Source: a virus. Taken from it: a stretch of 64,000 nucleotides of DNA. The stretch covers positions 22,330-86,329 of IMG/VR virus record IMGVR_UViG_3300032156_000003. The stretch is one strand, 5' to 3'. Below the pieces are notes generated by a model. The model made no database searches. It saw only the letters and a program-made list of their open reading frames with translations, and was not told the origin of the DNA. The position numbers were made by a program, and so were the translations under genes. Numbering within the stretch: the stretch's first letter is position 1; every line of letters begins with the position of its first letter. Below are positions 35,692 through 43,328 of the stretch, one piece after another.

Positions 35692-35712
35692 CGACATAGG
35701 CCCTGTCGATTT
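35692..35712 (+). terminator. Possible rho-independent terminator
   Basis: A 5-bp stem (CGACA 35692-35696 with TGTCG 35704-35708) with a 7-nt loop is followed by ATTTT. It lies between the end of one operon and the promoter at 35726. The stem is short, so this is weak. Confidence 0.3.
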
Positions 35713-35725
35713 TGCTGTCTTCGGC

Positions 35726-35754
35726 TTGACACGCGCAATGAGAGGCGCTATATA
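35726..35754 (+). promoter_or_regulatory. Strong promoter, TTGACA-17-TATATA
   Basis: TTGACA (35726-35731) and TATATA (35749-35754) are 17 bp apart, with an upstream A-tract near 35685. The box GCGCTATATATAG is shared exactly with the promoter at 60892. It drives the gene at 35789. Confidence 0.75.
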
Positions 35755-35788
35755 TAGAGTAGGCGGACGGAAACAAAAGGGGAACGCG

Positions 35789-36496
35789 GTGGTTATCAGG
35801 GCAAAATACGACGGCAAGTGCAGGAAGTGCGGACAGTCGATTCGGGCGGGAGAGCAAATCGAGTGGAGTCGCGAGAGCGGTGCCGGGCACGTCACATGCC
35901 CGGCGAAAAAGGAGACCGCCCCAACGTTCGACGGCCCGACGTATAAGTTGTACGGCGGGTCGGGATACGGGTGCCGAGGCTGGCGCGTCGGCTCCGTGTT
36001 CGCAGCGAACCCGAAGCACCGCGCGGAGGGATGGCCGGAATTCGTCACGATTTTGACCGCCTCGTCTCGGTGCGTCTACGAGGACGGACTGTCGTTCGGC
36101 GTCGGAGATGACGAGGGGACGCTCTACTCCGCGACGGCACGGGCGGCAACGGAAGAGGAAGCAGTTCCGGTGCGTGAGAAGCTCGCGGCGGTGGAGAAAG
36201 CGGCGACGGCGACGGCAGTTCGCGACGCGGCGCTCAAGGAGCTGTGCGGACTGTGCCGCGCCGGCCTCCGCGTCGGAAACGACAGCGTGGATATACCGAT
36301 CGGAGAGCAGATAGTGGTGCTTACAGGAAGCGGTGGCAGTGGTCGCGAAGTCGTGGTGGTCGACGACGTCCAGGTGTCGTGGTGGTGCTCAGGATACTAC
36401 GACGATTACCGCCGGTCGCTGTACACGACGACGGCCGCGCGGGCCGTCGAGTTGGCTCGGATGCTGAAGGAGATGGGAACAGGAGCAGGAGCATGA
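35789..36496 (+). CDS. Zinc-ribbon protein of unknown function
   Basis: I chose GTG 35789, about 35 nt after the -10 box and preceded by aaggggaac. The 235-residue product opens with CRKCGQSIRAGEQIEW and later HVTCP, a four-ligand zinc ribbon (~residues 11-35). The middle has FVTILTASSRCVYEDGL, and the C-terminal part has tyrosine-rich strands. It is the first gene after a strong promoter, so it is probably made in quantity early. No family recognised. Confidence 0.6.
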   Translation: MVIRAKYDGKCRKCGQSIRAGEQIEWSRESGAGHVTCPAKKETAPTFDGPTYKLYGGSGYGCRGWRVGSVFAANPKHRAEGWPEFVTILTASSRCVYEDGLSFGVGDDEGTLYSATARAATEEEAVPVREKLAAVEKAATATAVRDAALKELCGLCRAGLRVGNDSVDIPIGEQIVVLTGSGGSGREVVVVDDVQVSWWCSGYYDDYRRSLYTTTAARAVELARMLKEMGTGAGA

Positions 36497-36576
36497 AGAA
36501 CCTAAAAAAAGACCACCGATTGCAGGTCCAGTTTGACCGCCAGATGGTGCGTTGGCTCGCGACCGAGGCCGCCTAG
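36493..36576 (+). CDS. 27-residue basic peptide
   Basis: ATG 36493 overlaps the previous stop (ATGA) and is preceded by aggagcaggag, a strong RBS. The peptide (LQVQFDRQMVRWLATEAA at its end) looks like the first strand and helix of a ribbon-helix-helix protein. It may be a truncated regulator or a real micropeptide. Confidence 0.35.
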   Translation: MKNLKKDHRLQVQFDRQMVRWLATEAA

Positions 36577-36588
36577 TCTCCATCCCGT

Positions 36589-36617
36589 TTGACTTTCTCA
36601 ATCATCGGCCGTACATT
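36589..36617 (+). promoter_or_regulatory. Promoter, TTGACT-17-TACATT
   Basis: TTGACT (36589-36594) and TACATT (36612-36617) are 17 bp apart. Transcription would begin near 36624 and run through the structured leader into the gene at 36743. Confidence 0.55.
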
Positions 36618-36649
36618 CCCTACATGATGCTTCACACCTCCAAGTGAAT

Positions 36650-36717
36650 CGCCGAGAGGTCAATCGAGAGTCCCCCCACTCTCACTGTCCACCTCATCTC
36701 GGCGGTTCTCTTGGGGG
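36650..36717 (+). ncRNA. Structured RNA leader with nested stems and possible pseudoknot
   Basis: In the 166-bp gap without a gene, CGCCGAG (36650-36656) pairs with CTCGGCG (36698-36704), AGGT (36657-36660) with ACCT (36691-36694), and GAGAGT (36666-36671) with ACTCTC (36678-36683) around a CCCCCC loop. GGGGG at 36713-36717 can pair with the loop to form a pseudoknot. It lies between a promoter and the RBS of the gene at 36743, the place of a riboswitch or other leader switch. I recognise no known family. Confidence 0.55.
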
Positions 36718-36742
36718 TGCGAGGTGTCGAGAGGAATGAAAC

Positions 36743-36994
36743 ATGGAATTGTCGGCAGAAGGAATCCAGTGTCTAGACGAATTGCTACGGGCCGTCGCGT
36801 CGGCGAAGAGCAACACGGAAGATGAACTCGCTTCCAGTCGAGATGAAATTGATAGACTTCGTGGCGAGGTGAAAGTTCTCACCATCGCCCTGAAACACAA
36901 GCGCGACGAATTGAAGTTGAAGGGCAAGTCGCCTTGGCAGAAAATCTGCGATTGGATTGCGAGCATTTTTAGGCGTTCGAACCGAACGGCGTGA
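36743..36994 (+). CDS. Small coiled-coil protein with amphipathic tail
   Basis: The 83-residue protein has a heptad-rich helix (EDELASSRDEIDRLRGEVKV) and ends with a Trp/Ile-rich amphipathic helix (WQKICDWIASIFRR) likely to touch membranes or pack in a hub. An agaggaatg RBS precedes it. It is the first gene behind the structured leader, so it may be regulated by it. Function unknown. Confidence 0.5.
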   Translation: MELSAEGIQCLDELLRAVASAKSNTEDELASSRDEIDRLRGEVKVLTIALKHKRDELKLKGKSPWQKICDWIASIFRRSNRTA

Positions 36995-37113
36995 TTCGCG
37001 CTGTTTGCCGTGTCTCGGAGTTGCCGTTTGCTGACATCCTTTCCGTGCCGCATTCGGATCGACCTTCTCCGGGACACGGTCAACCGCGCGACAGCGCAGA
37101 ACCGAGGGGAAAC

Positions 37114-37401
37114 ATGGCAACACCGATTTTTGTTCCGCAGTTGGGAGACTCCGTCCGCGACAGCATCTCGGGATTCGAGGGTGTTGTCATCGGCATCACC
37201 GAGTGGCTGTACGGATGCCGACGTTGCGGCGTCCAGTCGACGGCGCTTCACGAGGGCAAGCCGATTTCCGCCGAGTGGTTCGACAGTCCGCAACTCCGTG
37301 TCACCTTGTCCGCCAGAGACGGCGACAACGCGGCGGAGCCGGGGAAACCGGGCGGACAGCGAGACGACAAGGCGAGTGCGCGTAAGGACCCGACGCGATA
37401 G
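37114..37401 (+). CDS. Small SH3-like phage protein
   Basis: I chose ATG 37114 after gaggggaaac; the open frame reaches back 123 bp more without an RBS. The 95-residue product has a GVVIGITEWLYGCRRCGVQS core (residues ~24-43); the 'YLYGC...VQ' form is common in small phage proteins with a beta-barrel look. A charged Gly/Lys-rich tail follows. Function unknown. Confidence 0.5.
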   Translation: MATPIFVPQLGDSVRDSISGFEGVVIGITEWLYGCRRCGVQSTALHEGKPISAEWFDSPQLRVTLSARDGDNAAEPGKPGGQRDDKASARKDPTR

Positions 37402-37404
37402 CCG

Positions 37405-37935
37405 ATGCCCTACCGCGACAAAGACTTCCTCGCCTTCGTCCACACCGCACGTCGCGACGGTCTGTGTGTTGCGTGCGAGTCGCGGCCGTGGAGCCAACTT
37501 CACCATTGCGGCTCCGATGGTGGTGTGGGGCTCAAGCCGTCGGACTACCTAGTTGCGCGCATCTGCGGCGAATGCCACCGGACCGCGCCGTACAACTTGA
37601 AACTGCGGTCGCTTTTGAAGGCGCACCACGAAGGGCTCGCAGCGACCTACCTCTCCGACGCGGCCGACTCCCTGTCCCTATGGTCCGCCCACCTCGAAAG
37701 CCGCCTGGCCGAATTCGAGGCGAACGGTTGTGCGCGTGACGAGTTGGTCACCTGGCTCATGGATTACGACGCAACCGACCTGGCAGGCGCGGAGGCGTGG
37801 CTTCTCGCGTGGGCGCACCGTCGGCACGCGAACGCGCTGGAAGGGCTCTGCGAGGCGTTGGGCGAGGTCACGAGGGCGACAGATTTGGAAGGCGCGCGGT
37901 TCATCGCGGACCGGGCGCTCAAGGCGTGGGGGTAG
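37405..37935 (+). CDS. HNH-like zinc protein (DUF968/NinG-type)
   Basis: The 176-residue protein has a treble-clef arrangement at residues 22-65: CVAC, then WSQLHHCG with two adjacent His, and ICGECHRTAPYN. This matches HNH-like nucleases of the DUF968/Rap class that act in phage recombination. The C-terminal two-thirds is helical. Catalysis is not certain because the final Asn/His is not obvious. Confidence 0.6.
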   Translation: MPYRDKDFLAFVHTARRDGLCVACESRPWSQLHHCGSDGGVGLKPSDYLVARICGECHRTAPYNLKLRSLLKAHHEGLAATYLSDAADSLSLWSAHLESRLAEFEANGCARDELVTWLMDYDATDLAGAEAWLLAWAHRRHANALEGLCEALGEVTRATDLEGARFIADRALKAWG

Positions 37936-37958
37936 ACATGAACAGAAAGGAAGGGGAT

Positions 37959-38255
37959 ATGCGAAAGGTAAGAATCGGAGAGGTGACGGTAGACAACTGC
38001 AACATCAAACGGGCTGTTCTCGACGATGAGACGGGAGACGCACTTCGTTGCTGGCACCGGGTCGACGTGGTTTGCACAAGGGTCTGTGCCGCTTGCCATG
38101 TTGAGCGCGGCGCTTGCCATCAACGCGATCCGCGATACGGGCACACCGAATTCGAGAAGGACACGGTTGCGACGATGGTTCACTGTTTGGCGAACGGTGG
38201 ATTTCTGATTGGTATCTTTGACGAAGAGGTTCAGCCTCCCACGTCCGAAACTTGA
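37959..38255 (+). CDS. Cys-rich small protein
   Basis: The start is taken at ATG 37959 after aaggaaggggat; an ATG at 37938 is in frame. The 98-residue product has CTRVCAACHVERGACH, a likely metal site, at its centre. Unknown function. Confidence 0.5.
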   Translation: MRKVRIGEVTVDNCNIKRAVLDDETGDALRCWHRVDVVCTRVCAACHVERGACHQRDPRYGHTEFEKDTVATMVHCLANGGFLIGIFDEEVQPPTSET

Positions 38256-38280
38256 AAATCAATTTCGCTTCTGATATACA
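38252..38280 (+). promoter_or_regulatory. Promoter, TTGAAA-17-TATACA, for a leaderless gene
   Basis: TTGAAA (38252-38257) and TATACA (38275-38280) are 17 bp apart. The ATG at 38287 lies 6 bp after the -10 box, at the expected transcription start, so the mRNA should have no leader. Confidence 0.6.
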
Positions 38281-38286
38281 TTGAAA

Positions 38287-38730
38287 ATGGAGTCCGTAAT
38301 CAGTCCCGTGGACGTGCGTCAACTGCTTCTGTCCATTCTGCGCGCCGACGCGACTCCTCCGAAAATCCGACCGGGTCACGTAGCGACATGCGAGGGGATC
38401 AACGTGGCCCGGCGGTCATTAACTGGCGAGTTGTCCCTGAGATGCTTTCGCGCGGCGCACGGGACGGCACCTCAATACGCCTCGATTCAGTCGGCGCTCT
38501 GCAAGCTCGTAGGAGGCTTTCCGAAGTGCACGACGTGTGGCGGCAAGGGTTGGCTGGCTATCGACGGCAAGGAAGCTCGGGAGGCGGCCTTGAAGTCGCT
38601 GGCGTTCGGCGCGTTCCGGGGGATACGATTCGAGTCGCTGTCTTCGGCAGATGAACTACTCAAGCAGTCGAGCATGTTGGACCTAATATCAGACGGGACG
38701 AATTGTGGCAAAAAAACAGTCACCATCTGA
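38287..38730 (+). CDS. Zinc-finger protein, probably from a leaderless mRNA
   Basis: The 147-residue protein has a CTTCGGKGW knuckle near residue 79 and an N-terminal helical region. It is preceded by no RBS but by a promoter whose predicted start is the ATG itself. The next gene overlaps it by 26 bp. Function unknown. Confidence 0.5.
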   Translation: MESVISPVDVRQLLLSILRADATPPKIRPGHVATCEGINVARRSLTGELSLRCFRAAHGTAPQYASIQSALCKLVGGFPKCTTCGGKGWLAIDGKEAREAALKSLAFGAFRGIRFESLSSADELLKQSSMLDLISDGTNCGKKTVTI

Positions 38731-39313
38731 GTTGCGCGCACGTCGAGCTGCTCTGTTCGAGGCATTATGCTCAATCGTGCGAGAAGAATGCCAACCTCCA
38801 ACAATGACCGCGTTGAAGTCGCGCACTGGTACTGGGAAGAACACTCTTCTCGCCGACCTCGCGATACTGATACAGAACGGAATGGTCAAGCGAATCTCGA
38901 ACCTCTACAGCAAGGGCACGACCGGATATTCATGGGTGCCCACCTCTCGCCATCTCGCGCACGGAATCGGCTTCTGTTCGAGTGATGGGTGTGACGCGGA
39001 CCCTGTTCTTGTCGTAGCGGGGCATGCTCTGTGCTCTCAATGCTCGCACGGGCCGGTGGACCGGGAGCACGGCGGAGGGCAGTTTCGCAGTGACGTAGAC
39101 GAGGACCGCACGGCGCGGGAAATGGTCGCGTCGGGCTACAACGCGGCGTGCTACGCTGGCGGGTGGGAGCCATCGGACGGAGAGAAAGAAACGCGGGCGG
39201 TCGCTATCCCGAGGATGAAAAGTGCGCTGTACCCTCGCAAGTGTTCGGCCCGAATTCCCGGCCTGTCGCTCCCCACGATGACCCCGTCCGAGGTTGAGGT
39301 GGAGTTCGGCTAG
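38705..39313 (+). CDS. Winged-helix plus zinc-ribbon protein
   Basis: From GTG 38705 the 202-residue protein has a helical HTH-like segment at residues ~15-60 (TALKSRTGTGKNTLLADLAI, then LIQNGMVKRISN), typical of winged-helix repressors, and a CSSDGC ... CSQC zinc ribbon near residues 90-112. It may be a transcription factor of the phage. 'GTGKNT' is not a Walker motif in context. Confidence 0.5.
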   Translation: MAKKQSPSELRARRAALFEALCSIVREECQPPTMTALKSRTGTGKNTLLADLAILIQNGMVKRISNLYSKGTTGYSWVPTSRHLAHGIGFCSSDGCDADPVLVVAGHALCSQCSHGPVDREHGGGQFRSDVDEDRTAREMVASGYNAACYAGGWEPSDGEKETRAVAIPRMKSALYPRKCSARIPGLSLPTMTPSEVEVEFG

Positions 39314-39346
39314 CCCGAACTGCGCTTAAAAAAAGAAATACAAAAC

Positions 39347-39375
39347 TTGACACGGGCAAGCGGCCGTGCTACATC
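39347..39375 (+). promoter_or_regulatory. Promoter, TTGACA-17-TACATC, with A-tract
   Basis: TTGACA (39347-39352) and TACATC (39370-39375) are 17 bp apart. An A-tract at about 39328-39334 upstream looks like an UP element. The gene at 39420 follows with its own RBS. Confidence 0.6.
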
Positions 39376-39419
39376 TATTCTCAGACAGCGGGGAAGCCCG
39401 CACAGCGAGGAGAGAGAAG

Positions 39420-39620
39420 ATGCGAGCGGCGGCGGTAGCGATGGACACGCGGCGTGAAACGGCGTTGAGGGCCGTTCCGAGCGGAGAAGTCGAGCGGTTG
39501 CGGTTGCACGTTGAGCGGCAAGCGGCGGTCATCCGTCGGCAAGAGCAGCGCATCGCGGACCTCATCGATTTGGCCGAGCGGCAGCGTGACGAACTGGACC
39601 GGATGAAGGCGCGCGACTAG
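39420..39620 (+). CDS. Small coiled-coil protein
   Basis: From ATG 39420 (RBS gaggagagag) the 66-residue product is one long Arg-rich coiled coil (RLRLHVERQAAVIRRQEQR). No domain recognised; a second in-frame ATG at 39441 is possible. Confidence 0.45.
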   Translation: MRAAAVAMDTRRETALRAVPSGEVERLRLHVERQAAVIRRQEQRIADLIDLAERQRDELDRMKARD

Positions 39621-39622
39621 CG

Positions 39623-39793
39623 ATGGTTGCGATGTACCTTCTCGCGGCGCTCGCCGTCGCGGTGCTCGTGTTGACCCTCGCGGACCTCGTGAGGAACGTT
39701 CGGAAACCTTCGAGCCTTGGGGATGGGAGGCGGTCTTGGCGAAAAGCAAAAGTAGGAATCTGTCGTGTCCGAAGTGTGACGGCCCGCTCGTAG
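39623..39793 (+). CDS. 56-residue single-membrane-span protein
   Basis: ATG 39623 opens a frame whose residues 3-24 form a clear transmembrane helix (AMYLLAALAVAVLVLTLADL), followed by a basic tail. It overlaps the next gene by 58 bp. The layout is like small holin- or spanin-type peptides. The basic tail read in this frame overlaps the next gene, so only the first ~40 residues are firm. Confidence 0.4.
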   Translation: MVAMYLLAALAVAVLVLTLADLVRNVRKPSSLGDGRRSWRKAKVGICRVRSVTARS

Positions 39794-39972
39794 TCGAGCA
39801 CCGGCACGAGATGATCGAAACGGACATGGGGTCATGCCCCACGGTATTCGCCGCGCAGGCCACGTGCCCCGCCTGTGGGCGCAAGGTATCGGCGCACCTA
39901 TTCGGGCTCGGGCCGTCTCCGGTGGCGGCGCAAGCGGCGATGGAGCGACGGGTTGAGGAGGCGAGGGGATGA
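39736..39972 (+). CDS. Zinc-ribbon protein
   Basis: From TTG 39736 (gcggtct upstream, weak RBS) the 78-residue protein has CPKC near residue 11 and CPAC near 44, a classic zinc ribbon. Such proteins often bind DNA or RNA. The next gene overlaps by 4 bp. Confidence 0.55.
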   Translation: MAKSKSRNLSCPKCDGPLVVEHRHEMIETDMGSCPTVFAAQATCPACGRKVSAHLFGLGPSPVAAQAAMERRVEEARG

Positions 39973-40295
39973 GCGGCGAGACGTGCACGCGAATCGTTCA
40001 CGCCGGGGTCTCGTGGCGTCGGACTCACGAAGAGTGCTGCAAGCCCGCCAAGGGCATCGGCAAAGACGGCAAGCCTCTGTGCGGCCTTCACCTCGCGGCC
40101 GAGCGCAGGCGGGCGGCGACGGACGCAAAGCACACGGCGAAGTGGGATGCTGACAAAGCGTTCCGCGCCGAGGTCGCCGACTTCGCGAAGGCTCACGCGC
40201 TCGCGTCACTATCGGCAGGGGAAGCCGTACACCGTTCGGTGTCGCTGTCGTTGGACGAACTGGCGAAACTGGTCGAGAGGGCGGAGCGCGCGTAA
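39969..40295 (+). CDS. Small zinc-binding-type protein
   Basis: The 108-residue protein has CC...C-x-x-H spaced as CCKPAKGIGKDGKPLCGLH near residues 23-41, a metal site, then an Ala-rich helix. Unknown function. Confidence 0.5.
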   Translation: MSGETCTRIVHAGVSWRRTHEECCKPAKGIGKDGKPLCGLHLAAERRRAATDAKHTAKWDADKAFRAEVADFAKAHALASLSAGEAVHRSVSLSLDELAKLVERAERA

Positions 40296-40325
40296 CTGAG
40301 GTGGACAAGTCGGAAGGGGATTGCA

Positions 40326-41756
40326 GTGTCGAACTATCTCGAATTTCTGTCGGCGAAAATGCACCGGGGGTGTGACCATGGGTTTGAACCGCTGTCTCTG
40401 AATGACGACCTGTTTGATTTTCAAAAAGCACTGACCGAGTGGGCATTGATAAAGGGGCGCGCTGCGATCTGGGCTGACTGTGGTTTGGGCAAAACGCTCA
40501 TGCAACTCGTCTGGGCAGACAACGTTGCGCGCAAGACGAACAAGAAAGTTTTGATTCTTACTCCGTTGGCCGTCGGTTCTCAGACGGTCAGGGAAGGAGA
40601 GAAGTTCGGCATTGAATGTGTGCAATCGCGAGACGGAAACATAGAGCACGAGAAGCACATCATAGTAACGAATTATGAGAAGTTACATCTTTTCAACTCG
40701 GAAGACTTCACGGCTTGCGTGTGTGATGAAAGTTCTATTTTGAAGCACTTTACGGGGGCAACTCAAAAACAAGTGACGAGGTTTATGAGCAAGTTGCCGT
40801 ACCGTCTTCTGTGCACGGCGACTGCGGCACCGAATGATTACGTTGAACTCGGCACGTCGAGTGAGGCGCTTGGATGGCTGAGTCATTCCGACATGCTAAC
40901 GAGGTTTTTCAAGCAACTTGATGACAAGGGGCAGAAACGCGAGCGACAGAAACTCGGCGAGAATGAAAAACTCGCGAACCACTTTGCGAAGCTGTCGTTC
41001 AGGGTTCATCAGTCGATAGGCCAATGGAGAATCAAGCACCACGCGGAGTCCGAATTCTGGCGATGGGTTTGCTCATGGGCTCGCGCGTGTAGGAAGCCGA
41101 GCGACCTTGGGTTCGACGATATAAACTTCATCTTACCGGAGTTGGTGCAACACAACCACGTCATCAAGCCGAACTCACCACCGGAGGGGATGCTGTTCAC
41201 GATGCCCGCCGTCGGTCTGTCAGAAGAGAGGGCGGAGCGCAGGCGCACGTTGACGCAGAGATGCGAATACGTTGCCGAACTCGTGAACCACGACAGACCC
41301 GCCGTCGTATGGTGTCACATGAACAACGAAGGCGACTTGCTTGAGAAGATGATACCGGGAGCTCGGCAAGTTGCGGGCAAGACACCGGACGAAGAGAAGG
41401 AAGAAATATACAAGGACTTTGCTTCTGGCACTCTAAAGAAGCTGGTCATCAAGCCGAAGATTGGAGCATGGGGACTAAATTGGCCCCACTGTGCGCACGT
41501 CGTCACTTTCGCAAGTCATAGTTATGAACAATTCTACCAATCGGTCAGACGATGTTGGAGGTTCGGACAGAAGAACGAAGTGCGCCTTGACGTCATCGCG
41601 ACAGAGGGCGAGGGCGGTGTGATCTCCAACATGCTGCGCAAGGCAGAGCAGGCGGACGCTATGTTCACCGAACTTGTAAAGTACATGAACGCATCGATGG
41701 AAATCAGGAAAGAAAACCGAAACACAAAGACACCGGAGTTACCAGCATGGGTATAA
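40326..41756 (+). CDS. SNF2-type DEAD/H-box helicase
   Basis: The 476-residue protein has the SF2 motifs: Q-like region, Walker A ADCGLGKT (50-57), motif Ia VLILTPLAV, motif II CDESS (near 132), motif III LCTATAAPND, and C-terminal motifs including VVWCHMNNEGDLL, GAWGLNWPHCAHVVTFASHS and the R-RCWRFGQKNEVRLD motif VI. It fits phage SNF2-like helicases used in DNA metabolism. A shorter relative without Walker A lies at 54688. GC is moderately lower than the neighbours. Confidence 0.85.
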   Translation: MSNYLEFLSAKMHRGCDHGFEPLSLNDDLFDFQKALTEWALIKGRAAIWADCGLGKTLMQLVWADNVARKTNKKVLILTPLAVGSQTVREGEKFGIECVQSRDGNIEHEKHIIVTNYEKLHLFNSEDFTACVCDESSILKHFTGATQKQVTRFMSKLPYRLLCTATAAPNDYVELGTSSEALGWLSHSDMLTRFFKQLDDKGQKRERQKLGENEKLANHFAKLSFRVHQSIGQWRIKHHAESEFWRWVCSWARACRKPSDLGFDDINFILPELVQHNHVIKPNSPPEGMLFTMPAVGLSEERAERRRTLTQRCEYVAELVNHDRPAVVWCHMNNEGDLLEKMIPGARQVAGKTPDEEKEEIYKDFASGTLKKLVIKPKIGAWGLNWPHCAHVVTFASHSYEQFYQSVRRCWRFGQKNEVRLDVIATEGEGGVISNMLRKAEQADAMFTELVKYMNASMEIRKENRNTKTPELPAWV

Positions 41757-41770
41757 ACCGTTACAACGGT
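41757..41770 (+). promoter_or_regulatory. Palindrome upstream of HNH promoter
   Basis: ACCGTT (41757-41762) and AACGGT (41765-41770) form a perfect inverted repeat with a 2-bp centre, 8 bp upstream of the -35 box at 41779. It could be an operator or part of a helicase terminator. Confidence 0.35.
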
Positions 41771-41778
41771 GAATGCTA

Positions 41779-41807
41779 TTGACAATCTCCACAGAAGAGA
41801 TTAGTAT
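41779..41807 (+). promoter_or_regulatory. Promoter, TTGACA-17-TAGTAT, for a leaderless HNH gene
   Basis: TTGACA (41779-41784) and TAGTAT (41802-41807) are 17 bp apart. The ATG at 41814 lies 6 bp after the -10 box, so the transcript should be leaderless. Confidence 0.6.
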
Positions 41808-41813
41808 TTTGAT

Positions 41814-42311
41814 ATGAGAAAAATGACAGAAGAGCACAAGAGGAGGATAGGAGAATCACGGAAGCGGGGACAATGGTTTGAATGTATATCATGCGGGAAG
41901 AAATTCTGGAGAAAACCGTATGATATAAAAAACGGAAACAATAAATTCTGTTCTAGGGCATGTTATGGGAAATATCAAAAGGGAAAGCCGAAGGATCTAT
42001 CGAATAGGAAGAAAAAATATGGTTATAAAAATCCCAATTGGAAGGGTGGAATAACCGGTAAAAATAAACTATTGAGAAACAGTAAAGAATTTAAGAAATG
42101 GAAAAAGGAAGTATTGGAGAGAGACAATCATACATGTCGAAAATGTGGGAATACAAATAGATCGAACTCATACGTATTGATACATGCTCATCATGTCAAA
42201 CCCTTCGCGACATTCCCGGAACTTAGATTTGAAATATCGAACGGGCTCACTCTGTGCAAGAAGTGCCACGATAAAGAACCCAAGGGCAAGGAAATTTATA
42301 ACATTCACTGA
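41814..42311 (+). CDS. HNH homing-type endonuclease (AT-rich insertion)
   Basis: The 165-residue protein has an N-terminal zinc-finger pair (CISCGKKF, KFCSRACYGKYQKG) and a C-terminal HNH core (CRKCGNTNRSN, LIHAHHVKPFATFPELRF, GLTLCKKCHDK), as in free-standing phage HNH endonucleases. Its DNA is far more AT-rich than the flanks and uses AAA/ATA codons, so it has come from elsewhere. It lies between the helicase and methyltransferase genes and carries its own promoter. It probably cuts related genomes and promotes its own spread. Confidence 0.85.
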   Translation: MRKMTEEHKRRIGESRKRGQWFECISCGKKFWRKPYDIKNGNNKFCSRACYGKYQKGKPKDLSNRKKKYGYKNPNWKGGITGKNKLLRNSKEFKKWKKEVLERDNHTCRKCGNTNRSNSYVLIHAHHVKPFATFPELRFEISNGLTLCKKCHDKEPKGKEIYNIH

Positions 42312-42323
42312 CTGGAGAGGAAC

Positions 42324-43328
42324 ATGGGAGTAAAAGACCAGACAATTACGGACGAGTACGCACTGTACAATTCAGATTGCATGGAGGTCATGCGCGGTCT
42401 GAAAGACGGGAGCGTGCATCTGTCCGTCTATTCGCCTCCGTTTTGCACCGGGTCAGGCGGGATGTACGTTTACAGTTCGGACCCGGAAGACATCTCGAAC
42501 TCCATCGACCGAGAAGAATTTTTCAAGCACTATGAATACTGCGTCCGCGAGATACACCGAATCACCATGCCTGGACGCATGACCGCCGTTCATTGCATGG
42601 ACATCACAACGGGCAACTCCGGCTGCGACAACTTGATGGACTTCCCAGGTGACATCATTCGGCTTCACGAGAAGTGCGGATTCAAGTACATCGCTCGCTA
42701 CCACGTGTGGAAAGAACCGCTGACCATTCGCAACCGGACCATGATGAAGTCGCTTTCCCACAAGTGCCTTACTCTCGATTCGACAAAATGCAGCATGGCG
42801 AACGCCGATTACCTGCTCATCTTCCGGCGCTCGGGAGAGAACCCGGTTGCGGTAAACCATCCGCACGGGCTGACAGAATACGCAGGAGAAAGGTTGGTCC
42901 CGTCCGACATTCTCTACTACCGAAATTGGCAGGGAAGCCAACTCGAAAACAGGTACTCTCAGTGGGTATGGAGGCAGTACGCTTCTGCGTTTTGGGATGA
43001 CGTTCGCCTTGACCGCACGTTGCCGTACCGAGAGGCGAAAGAGCAAGATGACGAGAAGCACGTTCACCCGTTGCAACTCGACGTCATCGAACGCGCCGTG
43101 GTGATGTGGAGTAACCCCGGCGAGGTGGTTCTTTCCCCGTTCATGGGCGTTGGGAGTGAATGCTTCGGGGCAATCATCAATGGGCGTAAGGCGGTCGGTA
43201 TTGAATTGAAGGCGTCGTATTTCCGGCAGGCTGTCGCCAATGTTTCCCAGGGTGCAATCTCCGGTCGCGAGTCGGAACAGGTCTTACTTCCCGGCGTCGA
43301 CATGGACAGAAAGGGCGATGACGAATGA
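42324..43328 (+). CDS. DNA methyltransferase (beta-class, N4-cytosine/N6-adenine type)
   Basis: The 334-residue protein has catalytic motif IV SPPF (37-40) near the N-terminus and motif I-like SPFMGVGSECFGAIINGRKA (near 271-290) near the C-terminus; this order (IV before I) defines the beta class. It uses S-adenosylmethionine to methylate bases, likely to protect phage DNA from host restriction. S/T-PP-F rather than DPPY suggests N4-cytosine but does not prove it. The gene follows the HNH gene by 12 bp. Confidence 0.85.
   Translation: MGVKDQTITDEYALYNSDCMEVMRGLKDGSVHLSVYSPPFCTGSGGMYVYSSDPEDISNSIDREEFFKHYEYCVREIHRITMPGRMTAVHCMDITTGNSGCDNLMDFPGDIIRLHEKCGFKYIARYHVWKEPLTIRNRTMMKSLSHKCLTLDSTKCSMANADYLLIFRRSGENPVAVNHPHGLTEYAGERLVPSDILYYRNWQGSQLENRYSQWVWRQYASAFWDDVRLDRTLPYREAKEQDDEKHVHPLQLDVIERAVVMWSNPGEVVLSPFMGVGSECFGAIINGRKAVGIELKASYFRQAVANVSQGAISGRESEQVLLPGVDMDRKGDDE

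Noticed and set aside
38705-39313. Walker A ATPase (GTGKNT segment)
   Set aside because: The segment lies in an HTH-like helix without a preceding strand or Walker B partner.
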